Assembly: GCA_003599475.1 (NCBI GenBank)
Contig: QZKK01000187.1
Span: 1-22,100, forward strand
DNA from: Desulfobacteraceae bacterium
GTDB taxonomy: Bacteria; Desulfobacterota; Desulfobacteria; Desulfobacterales; SURF-15
Direction of reading: 5' to 3'
Length of the DNA: 22,100 bases
Position 1 is the first letter of the stretch. Each line of letters begins with the position of its first letter. Below, one piece after another: positions 14,777-22,100 of the stretch. The position numbers and the translations under genes were made by a program. A model generated the notes under the pieces. It was not told the DNA's origin. It did no database searches and saw nothing but the letters and a program-made list of their open reading frames with translations.

Positions 14777-15945
14777 GCACTTTTTACATGATTTTTGATG
14801 ACTGCGGTCATTTTCTCGAGCGCCTTCGAGATGTTTTCCTTCGAATTCGCGTAAGACAAGCGCACATATCCTTCGCCGAATTTCCCGAAGGCGGTGCCGC
14901 TGAGCACGGCGACACCGGCCTCCTGGAGCATAAGGTCGGCAACTTTTCTGGAGGGCATTCCGGTACCGGTGATGTTCGGAAACACATAGAACGACCCCTT
15001 CGGACGGAGGCACCGAAACCCGGGGATCTCGTTTAAACCATCGACGATCAGATCCCTTCTCTGTCTGAATTCGACCACCATCCGTTCGGACTCCTTCTGG
15101 GGGCCGGTCAATGCTTCGATTCCCGCCATCTGGACAAAGGAAGGCGTACAGGAGGTGCAGTTTGTCTGTAGCTTTGCGATCTGCTCCGCCAGTTTTGCCG
15201 GCATGACTCCGTACCCGAGCCGCCAGCCGGTCATGGCATAGGTTTTCGAATGCCCCTCCAGGAGAATCGTCCTGTCCTTTACCTCCGGGTATTCAAAAAT
15301 GGAGGCATGCGGACCATCGTAGATGATCCGGCTGTAGACCTCATCGCTTAGAATCCAGGCATCGTATTTTTGAGCCAACTCCGCAACCAGCTTCATATCG
15401 TCTGAGGTCAGCACACCTCCGGTGGGGTTCTGGGGCGTGTTTACGATGATCAGCTTCGTCCTTTCGTTGACAAGAGCCGCGAGCTCCCGGGGATCGAAAG
15501 AAAATGCCTTTTCTTCCCTGAGCTGAAGCGGAACCGGAGTCGCACCGGCAAAGTCGATCACAGACTCATAGATCGGAAACCCGGGATTCGGGTAGATGAC
15601 TTCGTCGCCTTCTTCCGCCAGCGCCAGGATCGTGAAGAACAGAATCGGCTTCGCACCGGGGGTAATGACGATGTTTTCCGGTCCGACCGGGGTTCCACGG
15701 TCTTTCGAGATGAATTCTGCAAAGACGGCCCGCGCATCCGGGAGCCCGGCCGACGGACAATAATGGGTGTAACCGCTCTCCAGCGCTCTCGTGGCGGCTT
15801 CGATGATGTTGTGTGGGGTATCGAAATCGGGTTCTCCGATTTCAAGGTGAATGATCTCCCGTCCGCTCGCCTCCATGGCCTTGGCACGGGCAAGCACTTC
15901 GAATGCGGTTTCCGTACCTAGCCGGTTCATCCGCTTGGATAACAT
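14773..15945 (-). CDS. PLP-dependent aminotransferase (class I, AspC-like)
   Basis: A 390-residue fold-type I aminotransferase. HYCPSAGLPDAR (61-72), NPGFPIYE, NTPQNPTGG, SDEVYSRIIYDG and the PLP-lysine segment EGHSKTYAMTGWRLGYG (Lys234) are all in place; the C-terminal Arg region (RLSYANS) binds a substrate carboxylate. Start 15945 is preceded by AGAGGAGGAGCC; the frame upstream to 16038 lacks features. It is not IlvE (fold type IV). The family includes aspartate, alanine, aromatic and some valine-pyruvate enzymes. Its place directly before the ilv-leu genes suggests final transamination of branched-chain 2-oxoacids or alanine supply, but this is inference. It has its own promoter upstream and shares the strand with the operon; readthrough would meet the attenuator. 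Confidence 0.9.
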   Translation of the reverse strand: MLSKRMNRLGTETAFEVLARAKAMEASGREIIHLEIGEPDFDTPHNIIEAATRALESGYTHYCPSAGLPDARAVFAEFISKDRGTPVGPENIVITPGAKPILFFTILALAEEGDEVIYPNPGFPIYESVIDFAGATPVPLQLREEKAFSFDPRELAALVNERTKLIIVNTPQNPTGGVLTSDDMKLVAELAQKYDAWILSDEVYSRIIYDGPHASIFEYPEVKDRTILLEGHSKTYAMTGWRLGYGVMPAKLAEQIAKLQTNCTSCTPSFVQMAGIEALTGPQKESERMVVEFRQRRDLIVDGLNEIPGFRCLRPKGSFYVFPNITGTGMPSRKVADLMLQEAGVAVLSGTAFGKFGEGYVRLSYANSKENISKALEKMTAVIKNHVKSA

Positions 15946-16286
15946 GGCTCCTCCTCTGGATTGGATGATGATGGTCCATTGCTCCAATGTCGTGCATGCA
16001 ATCGAAGCGATTTTACGCCCAAAGGCGGTATTTGACAAACCATTTTTTTATGAGGCGCAGGAGGATTCTCATGCAAAGGCGCAAAAACGCAAAGAGAATT
16101 ACACGCATCAAATATCAAACCGACTTCAGGTTTGAATGTTGTCTGGGAGTTGGAGCTTGTGATTCGGAATTTTTAAACCTTTGCGCCTCGTCTTTGCGTG
16201 AGGCCCGGCTTCGCCTTCGGGCTTTGCCGGGCAGGCCCTTCTGTACTCTTGCGGGCTTTTGACTTCCGACCTCTGTCTCTTCAGCT
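15946..16286. other. 341-bp gap: promoter, hairpins and word repeats
   Basis: No gene. It contains the aminotransferase promoter (16010-16038), an inverted pair of ACGCAAAG-type words (16068-16081 and 16189-16202, 12 of 14), a perfect 7-bp hairpin TCAAACC/GGTTTGA (16115-16135) and a GC-rich stem GCCCGGC/GCCGGGC (16203-16209 and 16226-16232) just past the PilZ gene. The last stem lacks a T-tail on the minus strand. Confidence 0.5.
16010..16038 (-). promoter_or_regulatory. Promoter of the aminotransferase gene
   Basis: On the minus strand: TTGTCA (16033-16038), a 17-bp spacer, TAAAAT (16010-16015); each box is 5 of 6 to consensus. The start would be near 16003, about 58 bases before the ATG. 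A short palindrome (CGCC-4-GGCG) lies in the spacer and could be an operator. Confidence 0.65.
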
Positions 16287-17045
16287 TCAGCGCAAAAGGA
16301 GATTCATCCTGTACAGAAGCGTGTAGGTCTGGCGGATTTCATCGATGAATTTCCGGATGTGATCGAGGCTTTTTTCGTCCTTGTAGGTCAGGGAAAGGCC
16401 GCAGATATGGCCGGATTCCGTAAGCGGTGCGATATGCCGGACGGAACCGAAGGCTTCGAAGATCCAGTCTTGCGAGAGCAGTCTGACCGGTACTTCCTCT
16501 CCGATCCGGAAGAGATCCGGTTCCTTCACGAAAATTCCCACTCCGCCGAGGCTCAGGTTCAAGAGCCGGTATCGCTTGTTTCCGACCTCAACGAATACGG
16601 GATCGGGTCCACTCAGAGTCATTCGATAAGATCGCCGCACATCATGACGGTATAATCGGTTTTCGAGAAGATAAGAGAGCATAAACTTATTCGGATCCGC
16701 GTCGATCAGTTTTCCCTTTACCGAATAGAGCGCGTCGAGATGCCGAAAACAGAAGGCATAATTGCAGTGGAGGCGCATCTCTGCCGCGCCGGTTTGAAGG
16801 AGCCTGAAGAGCGCTTTCAGCGGGGCGTCCTCATCCGGAGAGAGCCGGTTTCCGGAAGGGGAAAAATCAGCAACTTCTTCGAGCCCCAGGCTGAACAGGT
16901 TTTCCTGGTCGTCCGTCGCCTCGAATACGATTCGACCGCTGCTGCATGCCCTCAGGATCTCCTTGATTTCCTTAGATTCTCCAATAATGCTACCCTTTGC
17001 ATCCATTTGATCTACCCCATTTTGTTCAGGCTGTTCACTATACAT
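16287..17045 (-). CDS. PilZ-domain protein (candidate c-di-GMP receptor)
   Basis: A 252-residue soluble protein with two parts. Residues about 20-120 resemble the YcgR-like N-terminal domain found before PilZ domains. Residues about 130-245 form a PilZ domain: R-x-x-x-R at 137-141 (RRSYR) and N-L-S-L-G-G at 163-168, matching the (D/N)-x-S-x-x-G c-di-GMP motif, so nucleotide binding looks possible. Such proteins often couple c-di-GMP to flagellar or surface functions; no flagellar genes are near. The ATG at 17045 has no clear ribosome-binding site; the ATG at 17006 (MDAKGS) follows GGGG at a suitable distance and may be the real start. It is transcribed away from the nitrilase gene. Confidence 0.8.
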   Translation of the reverse strand: MYSEQPEQNGVDQMDAKGSIIGESKEIKEILRACSSGRIVFEATDDQENLFSLGLEEVADFSPSGNRLSPDEDAPLKALFRLLQTGAAEMRLHCNYAFCFRHLDALYSVKGKLIDADPNKFMLSYLLENRLYRHDVRRSYRMTLSGPDPVFVEVGNKRYRLLNLSLGGVGIFVKEPDLFRIGEEVPVRLLSQDWIFEAFGSVRHIAPLTESGHICGLSLTYKDEKSLDHIRKFIDEIRQTYTLLYRMNLLLR

Positions 17046-17136
17046 CGGTCGAAACAGGCATCGGGTTTAATCGCGATCGGCTTTTTTGTCCCGGTGCCAA
17101 CTTCTGATTTCTTCTTTCCCACTGGTCCCACCCGGA

Positions 17137-17165
17137 TTGACTTTCGATTTCGGCCGATCTATTCT
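17137..17165 (+). promoter_or_regulatory. Promoter of the nitrilase-reductase unit
   Basis: TTGACT (17137-17142), 17-bp spacer, TATTCT (17160-17165). It lies about 45 bases upstream of the nitrilase start in the 171-bp divergent gap. Confidence 0.6.
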
Positions 17166-17216
17166 GCGATAGCCTTATGCTTCGGCTGATATCCAACTGA
17201 ATGAAAGGGGAAGAAT

Positions 17217-18203
17217 ATGACCGACCGGGTGAAATCCATTCGGGCGGCCGTCGTGCAGGCCGCGCCGGTTCTTTTCAATCGCGATGCAACGGCAGAGAAA
17301 GCATGCCGGCTAGCAGAAGAAGCGGCCGAAAACGGGGCCGGGCTGATCCTTTTTCCGGAGGCATTCATTCCGGCATATCCGCGTGGACTGAGCTTCGGGG
17401 CCGTTGTCGGCCGGCGCCTTCCGGAGGGGAGGCGTGTTTTCCAGCGCTACTGGGAAAATGCCGTCGAGGTTCCCGGACCGGTGACCGAAAGGCTCGGGAG
17501 CATCAGCAGGTCGACGCGCACTTATCTTTCGATCGGCGTCATCGAGCGCGACACCGAGTTCAGCGGCGGAACACTCTACTGCACGCTTCTTTATTTCGGC
17601 CCGGACGGTCGACTGTTGGGGAAGCATCGGAAGCTGATGCCGACCGGATCCGAGCGGCTGATCTGGGGAGCCGGAGACGGCAGCACCCTGACCGTTGTCA
17701 AAACGGAATTCGGAACGATCGGAGGGCTGATCTGCTGGGAAAATTACATGCCTCTTGCGCGGATGGCCATGTATGCAAAAGGAGTTGAGATCTATCTTGC
17801 ACCGACTGCCGACTGCCGGGATTCCTGGCATGCGACCCTGCAGCATATCGCCTGCGAAGGGCGATGCTTCGTCCTCGGATGCAACCAGTTCGTGACGCGG
17901 GCGATGTATCCGAAGGACCTGGATATGGTCGATGAACTCGAAAATTTTCCGGACCCGGTATGTCGGGGCGGAAGCGCCGTCATATCTCCGCTGGGGGAGG
18001 TGCTGTCCGGCCCCCTCTACGATTCCGAGGGGATTCTCTATACCGATCTGGAATTGGGGAAAATCGCTCAGGGAAAATACGACTTCGATGCAACCGGCCA
18101 TTATGCTAGACCCGATGTGTTTCAACTGGTCGTCAACGAGCATGCGACCGTTCCGGTGATCCGGAAATCGATAGCCGTAGAAGACCGACCTTCCGATCGA
18201 TGA
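17217..18203 (+). CDS. Nitrilase
   Basis: A 328-residue carbon-nitrogen hydrolase of the nitrilase branch, which hydrolyses R-CN to the carboxylate and ammonia. The Glu-Lys-Cys triad is seen as Glu48 (LFPEAFIPAYPRG), Lys139 (KHRKLMPTGSER) and Cys173 (GLICWENYMPLAR). FPEAFIPAYPRG and CWENYMPL are typical of true nitrilases rather than amidases of the superfamily. Length is normal. The natural substrate cannot be read from the sequence; aryl- or aliphatic nitriles, or cyanide-derived compounds, are possible. AAAGGGGAAGAAT precedes the ATG. It is the first gene of a two-gene unit, 18 bases before the reductase fusion, so the two are likely co-transcribed. Confidence 0.92.
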   Translation: MTDRVKSIRAAVVQAAPVLFNRDATAEKACRLAEEAAENGAGLILFPEAFIPAYPRGLSFGAVVGRRLPEGRRVFQRYWENAVEVPGPVTERLGSISRSTRTYLSIGVIERDTEFSGGTLYCTLLYFGPDGRLLGKHRKLMPTGSERLIWGAGDGSTLTVVKTEFGTIGGLICWENYMPLARMAMYAKGVEIYLAPTADCRDSWHATLQHIACEGRCFVLGCNQFVTRAMYPKDLDMVDELENFPDPVCRGGSAVISPLGEVLSGPLYDSEGILYTDLELGKIAQGKYDFDATGHYARPDVFQLVVNEHATVPVIRKSIAVEDRPSDR

Positions 18204-18221
18204 TGATCCAGGAGACGCCCG

Positions 18222-19466
18222 ATGAACGGAAAGCCGAAGATCACCCTCTACGGAGCCCACTGGTGCCCGGATTGCCGTCAAAGCAAGCAGTTCCTGGGAG
18301 AGCATCAAATCCCTTACACTTGGGTCGATATCGAAGAAGACCCGGCGGGGGAGGCGGCAGTTCTCGCATTGAACCGTGGCAAACGGATCATCCCCACCAT
18401 CGTTTTTGAAGACGGCAGCCGTCTTGTCGAACCGTCCAATGCGGAGCTTGCCGCCAAGCTCGGCTTGAAGACGGCGGCTGTCCGCAGGCACTACGACTTG
18501 ATCGTATTGGGTGGGGGGCCTGCAGGGTTGACGGCGGCTTTCTATACGGCCCGTGAACTCATCGATACACTGGTCATCGAACGCGCCGCATTCGGGGGCC
18601 AGGCTGCCGGAACCGAAAAACTGGACAACATGCCGGGGTTTCCCGATGGAATCGCTGGAATCGAATTCTCCGATCGCCTCCGTCGCCAGGCCGAGCGATT
18701 CGGAGTCGAGCTGCTGGAAGCGCAAAGCGTAGAGCGGATCTTTTCCCATGACAACTATCACTGCGTTGAAACCGGAGACGGAAACCAGTACAGCGCACGC
18801 GCACTCATCATTGCCACCGGAAGCCGCTACAGGCGCCTGAACGTGCCGGGGGAAGTCGAATTTTTCGGGGCTGGAGTCCATTTCTGCGCAACCTGCGACG
18901 GCCCGTTCTACAAGGGCAAAAGGGTCGCCGTGGTCGGAGGGGGGAATAGTGCGGCCGAGGAGAGTCTGCTGCTGGCCAAATTTGCAGATAAGGTGACCAT
19001 GCTGGTCAGAGGAGGGGAGCTGCGCGCCACTCAGATCATCCAGGAAAATGTTTTCGATAGTCTCAAGATCGAAATCCGTTGGCACACGGAGGTGGAGGCA
19101 TTCATCGGAGAAGGCTCGAAGCTGTCGACCGTCAAAACCATCGACAAACGGACCGGACTGAGAAAAGACCTGCCGGTCGAGGGTGTTTTCGTCTTCATCG
19201 GCTTGGATCCGAGCACCGGGTTCTTAAGGGGCGGCCCGATCGTTCTGGATCCCTGGGGCTTCATCGTGACCGGCCGGGAGCTGATTCGGGGCACAAAGCG
19301 GCCGGATGGCTTCAATGAGCGCGATCCTTACTTCATGGAGACCAGTGTCCCTGGCATCTTTGCCGCAGGCGACGTCCGGGACAGAAGCACCAAGCAGATC
19401 GTCAGCGCCGCAGGGGAGGGCGCATCGGTCGCCCTGATGGTCAGGGAGTATTTGAAGCTAGTATAG
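18222..19466 (+). CDS. Glutaredoxin-thioredoxin reductase fusion
   Basis: A 414-residue two-domain redox protein. Residues 1-85 are a glutaredoxin/mycoredoxin-like domain with C15-P-D-C18 and the IIPTI and PSNAEL elements that bind glutathione-like thiols in the family. From about residue 90 comes a low-molecular-weight thioredoxin reductase: FAD motif VLGGGPAGL (95-103), redox pair C222-A-T-C225, NADPH motif VVGGGNSAAEE (237-247) and the C-terminal FAD motif GIFAAGDVRD. Electrons would flow from NADPH through FAD and CATC to the fused glutaredoxin, making a self-contained disulfide reductase. AGGAGA lies seven bases before the ATG. Both active sites are intact. Why it is paired with a nitrilase is unknown. 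Confidence 0.93.
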   Translation: MNGKPKITLYGAHWCPDCRQSKQFLGEHQIPYTWVDIEEDPAGEAAVLALNRGKRIIPTIVFEDGSRLVEPSNAELAAKLGLKTAAVRRHYDLIVLGGGPAGLTAAFYTARELIDTLVIERAAFGGQAAGTEKLDNMPGFPDGIAGIEFSDRLRRQAERFGVELLEAQSVERIFSHDNYHCVETGDGNQYSARALIIATGSRYRRLNVPGEVEFFGAGVHFCATCDGPFYKGKRVAVVGGGNSAAEESLLLAKFADKVTMLVRGGELRATQIIQENVFDSLKIEIRWHTEVEAFIGEGSKLSTVKTIDKRTGLRKDLPVEGVFVFIGLDPSTGFLRGGPIVLDPWGFIVTGRELIRGTKRPDGFNERDPYFMETSVPGIFAAGDVRDRSTKQIVSAAGEGASVALMVREYLKLV

Positions 19467-19471
19467 AAGCC

Positions 19472-19508
19472 GTTGAAGTCGTTGCACGTTGAAGTCGTTG
19501 AAATCGTT
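19472..19508 (+). repeat. 9-bp tandem word (GTTGAAGTC)
   Basis: GTTGAAGTC, GTTGCAC, GTTGAAGTC, GTTGAAATC, GTT: a decayed tandem repeat directly after the reductase stop codon. Confidence 0.8.
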
Positions 19509-19630
19509 AAGAAACAAAATTCCAAGCACCAAGCTTCAAACCTCAAACAAGTAACTCGCTTGCATATTTCTTCATTTGATTCTTTTTTCTTTATTGTTTG
19601 AAATTTGATGCTTGGGATTTGAGATTTTTC

Positions 19631-19658
19631 TCTGACTTCTGACCTCTGACCTCCGACT
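19631..19658 (+). repeat. 7-bp tandem word (TCTGACC)x4
   Basis: TCTGACT, TCTGACC, TCTGACC, TCCGACT in direct tandem, ten bases from the topA stop. A related stretch (GACTTCCGACCTCTG) lies at about 16261-16275, after the PilZ gene. Confidence 0.85.
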
Positions 19659-19667
19659 TCGAGTCCC

Positions 19668-21938
19668 TCACCGCCTGTACCCGCAGTCCGGTTTCAGGCA
19701 GACCCGGAATGTACCTGACTTTTTTGTGGTTTTTTCTACGAGAAACGGTGCTCCGCAGGATGGGCAAGGCTCCGGAACGGGCTTGTCCCAGGTGGCAAAG
19801 TTGCACTCCGGATAACGGCTGCAGCCGAAGAATATCTTACCCCGTTTCGTCTGTTTCTGGACGATTTCCCCCTCACAGCCTTCTCTCCCGCATCGAACTC
19901 CGGTCGATTTCCCGGCGCCGTTTGCGTTCAGTGACTGCGTATTGCTGCATTCGGGGTATCCGCTGCAGGCGAGAAATTTTCCGTATTTTCCCTGTTTGAT
20001 CAGCATCGGTTTGCCGCATTTTTCGCAAACCTTATCCGATACCTCGTCCGGGCCGTTTTCGACCGGTTCGATTTTCCCTTTTTCGTTCCTGGTGTAATTC
20101 CGGGAATAGGTGCATTCCGGATAACCGCTGCAGGCGATGAAAGGGCCGTTTTTCCCGACCTTGATAAAAAGCTGATGCTTGCACAAGGGGCAGTTCAAAG
20201 GAGTCGGAACCCCGACACCCTTCATGCTGTTCATGGATGTTTCCGCTGAATCGAGCTCGTTTTTGAACGGATGGTAGAATTGGGCCAACACTTGTTGGAT
20301 GTCGGCCTCAGAGGCTTCGATTCGATCCAGATCCTCTTCCATCCTGGCGGTAAACTCGACATTGAAGACATCGGGGAAGCTTTCAACCAGCAGATCGTTT
20401 ACGATGAACCCGAGCTCGCTGGGACGGAAATACCCCTTTTCCAGATTAACGTACCCCTTTTCGCGGATGGTCGACAGAATGGCGGCATAGGTGCTCGGCC
20501 GTCCGATACCGTTTTCTTCGAGCTCTTTTACCAGCGACGCTTCGGAATAGCGTGGCGGCGGCAACGTGAAGTGCTGTTTGGGTTCCAAGCGGTTCAGCAC
20601 AAGCACTTCGCCTTCGGAAAGCTTCGGAAGCTGGTCTTTCCGCTCCCGGTTTTCGTCTTCTTCTTCGGCCGTCAGGTATACGCTCATAAACCCCGGAAAT
20701 CGGACGGTCGAACCGGCCGCGGTAAAGAGGTAATCACCGGCCTTGATTGAAATCGAACTTTGATCGATTAAGGCCGGCATCATCTGGGATGCGATGAACC
20801 GCTGCCAGATCAGGCGGTATAGAGCCGCCTGATCTTCTGAAAGATACCGTGCGACCTGATCGGGTGTGAGCGAGGCGGAAGCAGGCCGAACGGCCTCGTG
20901 GGCATCCTGGGCCTGTTTCCGATTTTTGAAAAACCGTGGTTTGTCGAGCGCATAGTCCGCCCCGAATTTCTCTTTGATGACCGAAAGAGCTTCTTCGGCC
21001 GCCTCTGCCGCAATACGGGTGGAATCGGTTCGCATGTAGGTAATGAGCCCGACCGGCTCTCCGGGCCTCAACTCGATCCCCTCGTAAAGCTGTTGGGCGA
21101 CGAGCATGGTTTTTTTCGCCGTAAATCTGAGTTTCCGGATGGCCTCCTGCTGGAGCTTGCTGGTCGTAAACGGGGGGAGGGGATTCCGTTTGACGGTTTT
21201 TTTCTGGAGGCTTTCGACGATCATCCGCTCGTTTGCGAGGTCATCCAGGATGGATGCGGCCGTTTTTTCATCCGGTATCGTGAGTTTTTTGCCGCCTTTT
21301 CTGGTCAGCTTCGCGGTGAACGGCGGAGGGGATTCTCCTTCCAGATGGGCCGTGATGGACCAGTACTCTTCCGGTTCGAACGCCTGGATGGCGCGCTCCC
21401 GATCGCAGATGATCCGAAGGGCAACAGACTGGACCCTGCCTGCGCTGAGACCGCTCTTTACCTTTCTCCACAACAGAGGGGAAATCTGATAACCGACGAT
21501 CCGGTCGAGAATCCGCCGGGCCTGCTGCGCCTCGTATTTGTCTTCATCCAGCTTCGTGGGGCGGGACATGGCAGCCTGGATGCCGGTCTTAGTCAACTCG
21601 TGCAGAAGAACCCGATGAAATTTTCTTCCCTCTTTCTTGAGAACCTCCGCGGTGTGCCAGGCGATGGCCTCCCCCTCCCGGTCCGGGTCGGGAGCCAGAT
21701 AGACTTCCGAGGCATCGCCCGCAGCCTTTTTCAAGGAGGTAATGATTTTCTGCTTGCCTGGAATCGTCCGGTATTTGGGGGTAAACCCCTTATCGATGTC
21801 GACCCCCATCTCTTTGGGCGGAAGATCCTTGATATGACCGACGGTAGCGGCGACATTGTAGTTTCTGCCAAGATATTTTTTCAGTGTGCGCACCTTGGTA
21901 GGTGATTCGACAACAACCAGTGGTTTGGCTTCAGCCAT
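19668..21938 (-). CDS. topA: DNA topoisomerase I
   Basis: A 756-residue type IA topoisomerase that relaxes negative supercoils. The Toprim domain opens with LVVVESPTK (Glu11) and holds APDPDREGEAIAWH; the catalytic Tyr301 lies in GLITYMRTDSTR. The C-terminus carries four consecutive zinc-ribbon units, beginning CPLCKHQ, CEKCGKP, CGREGCEG and CPSCGAP; all but the last have a CSGYPEC-like second half (CSRYPEC in the third). The last one ends CLKPDCGYRR at the stop. Start 21938 (MAEAKPLVV) is chosen by homology; the open frame to 21995 lacks conserved features. The ribosome-binding site is weak (AAAGAG). It converges on the nitrilase unit and is not in an operon here. Confidence 0.97.
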   Translation of the reverse strand: MAEAKPLVVVESPTKVRTLKKYLGRNYNVAATVGHIKDLPPKEMGVDIDKGFTPKYRTIPGKQKIITSLKKAAGDASEVYLAPDPDREGEAIAWHTAEVLKKEGRKFHRVLLHELTKTGIQAAMSRPTKLDEDKYEAQQARRILDRIVGYQISPLLWRKVKSGLSAGRVQSVALRIICDRERAIQAFEPEEYWSITAHLEGESPPPFTAKLTRKGGKKLTIPDEKTAASILDDLANERMIVESLQKKTVKRNPLPPFTTSKLQQEAIRKLRFTAKKTMLVAQQLYEGIELRPGEPVGLITYMRTDSTRIAAEAAEEALSVIKEKFGADYALDKPRFFKNRKQAQDAHEAVRPASASLTPDQVARYLSEDQAALYRLIWQRFIASQMMPALIDQSSISIKAGDYLFTAAGSTVRFPGFMSVYLTAEEEDENRERKDQLPKLSEGEVLVLNRLEPKQHFTLPPPRYSEASLVKELEENGIGRPSTYAAILSTIREKGYVNLEKGYFRPSELGFIVNDLLVESFPDVFNVEFTARMEEDLDRIEASEADIQQVLAQFYHPFKNELDSAETSMNSMKGVGVPTPLNCPLCKHQLFIKVGKNGPFIACSGYPECTYSRNYTRNEKGKIEPVENGPDEVSDKVCEKCGKPMLIKQGKYGKFLACSGYPECSNTQSLNANGAGKSTGVRCGREGCEGEIVQKQTKRGKIFFGCSRYPECNFATWDKPVPEPCPSCGAPFLVEKTTKKSGTFRVCLKPDCGYRR

Positions 21939-21964
21939 CGCTCTTTTTAAACCTCTATTATGCT

Positions 21965-21979
21965 CGGAAAATTTTTCCG
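21965..21979. promoter_or_regulatory. Perfect palindrome upstream of topA
   Basis: CGGAAAA-T-TTTTCCG, a 7-bp perfect inverted repeat around one base, 27 bases before the topA start. It may be an operator or lie in the promoter; a -10-like CATAAT is next to it on the minus strand, with no good -35. Confidence 0.35.
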
Positions 21980-21999
21980 CTCTTTCCCAACACATTCAC

Positions 22000-22085
22000 C
22001 AGGGCTTAGTGCTTCGACGCGCAATTATTGTGACGTATTATCAGGCACTGGGTAGATATAATTGCTTGCTCGGCACTAAGTCCTG
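22000..22085. repeat. Imperfect inverted repeat at window end
   Basis: CAGGGCTTAGTGC (22000-22012) faces GCACTAAGTCCTG (22073-22085), 12 of 13. Inside them GCAATTAT (22021-22028) faces ATAATTGC (22058-22065). The total span is 86 bp. A competing perfect 7-bp stem, CTTGCTC/GAGCAAG (22065-22071 and 22085-22091), overlaps the right arm. It may be a MITE-like element, a structured RNA leader or a terminator of a gene beyond the window. Confidence 0.5.
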
Positions 22086-22100
22086 AGCAAGTAAATTCGT

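Larger units (their letters stand above)
19467..19667. terminator. Convergent gap with inverted repeat, probable bidirectional terminator
   Basis: Lies between the reductase fusion (+) and topA (-). Arms 19529-19550 and 19594-19615 match as an inverted repeat at 19 of 22 positions with a 43-base T-rich loop. On plus, a GATTTTTC stretch follows about ten bases after the right arm; on minus, TTTTGTTTCTT follows the left arm. It probably serves both converging genes. No gene lies here. Confidence 0.5.

Noticed and set aside
15946..16038. N-terminal extension of the aminotransferase
   Set aside because: Lies across the promoter and 5' leader; ATG 15945 has GGAGGAG ahead of it and fits the family start.

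Overview
The window reads as the chromosome of a free-living anaerobic bacterium, most likely a Desulfobacterota (deltaproteobacterial) lineage. This is inferred from gene content and style: a threonine-independent isoleucine pathway (CimA) in one operon with ilv genes, a small GKDRR-type protein, a PilZ protein, TacAT-like and AbiEii-like toxin-antitoxin (TA) debris, and gaps filled with short word-like repeats. No rRNA, tRNA, intact insertion sequence or CRISPR array was found.

Layout: 1-1850 is an accessory zone with a small GKDRR-motif protein, a gene-poor stretch holding two REP-like copies, and a complete TacAT-type TA pair (minus strand) with an operator-like palindrome inside its promoter. 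1933-4704 is a large Ca2+-type P-type ATPase. 4862-5594 is a graveyard of TA-like genes: a frameshifted DUF4160 fragment joined to the C-terminal half of a helix-turn-helix regulator, a 62-residue protein, and a nucleotidyltransferase cut off after 51 residues.

5712-16038 is the core of the window, a minus-strand branched-chain amino acid locus in transcriptional order: PLP aminotransferase, an internal promoter with an attenuator, ilvD, ilvB, ilvN, ilvC, cimA, leuA, and a terminator hairpin. CimA makes citramalate for isoleucine, IlvBN, IlvC and IlvD make the 2-oxoacids for Ile and Val, and LeuA diverts 2-oxoisovalerate to leucine. LeuB and LeuCD, needed by both the CimA and LeuA branches, are not in the window. 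Between the aminotransferase and ilvD the sequence encodes a 32-residue leader peptide very rich in Ile, Leu and Val, followed by a rho-independent hairpin with a 9-T tail and by two other RNA pairings that would allow classical ribosome-mediated attenuation. This is the best candidate for an undescribed regulatory system here.

16287-17045 is a PilZ-domain protein. Divergent from it on the plus strand is a two-gene unit: a nitrilase and a glutaredoxin-thioredoxin reductase fusion. topA (minus strand) converges on this unit and closes the window, with palindromes upstream of it.

Most gaps around the amino acid operon hold short-period (7-18 bp) tandem or inverted word repeats. Several of the words recur in different gaps, sometimes inverted.
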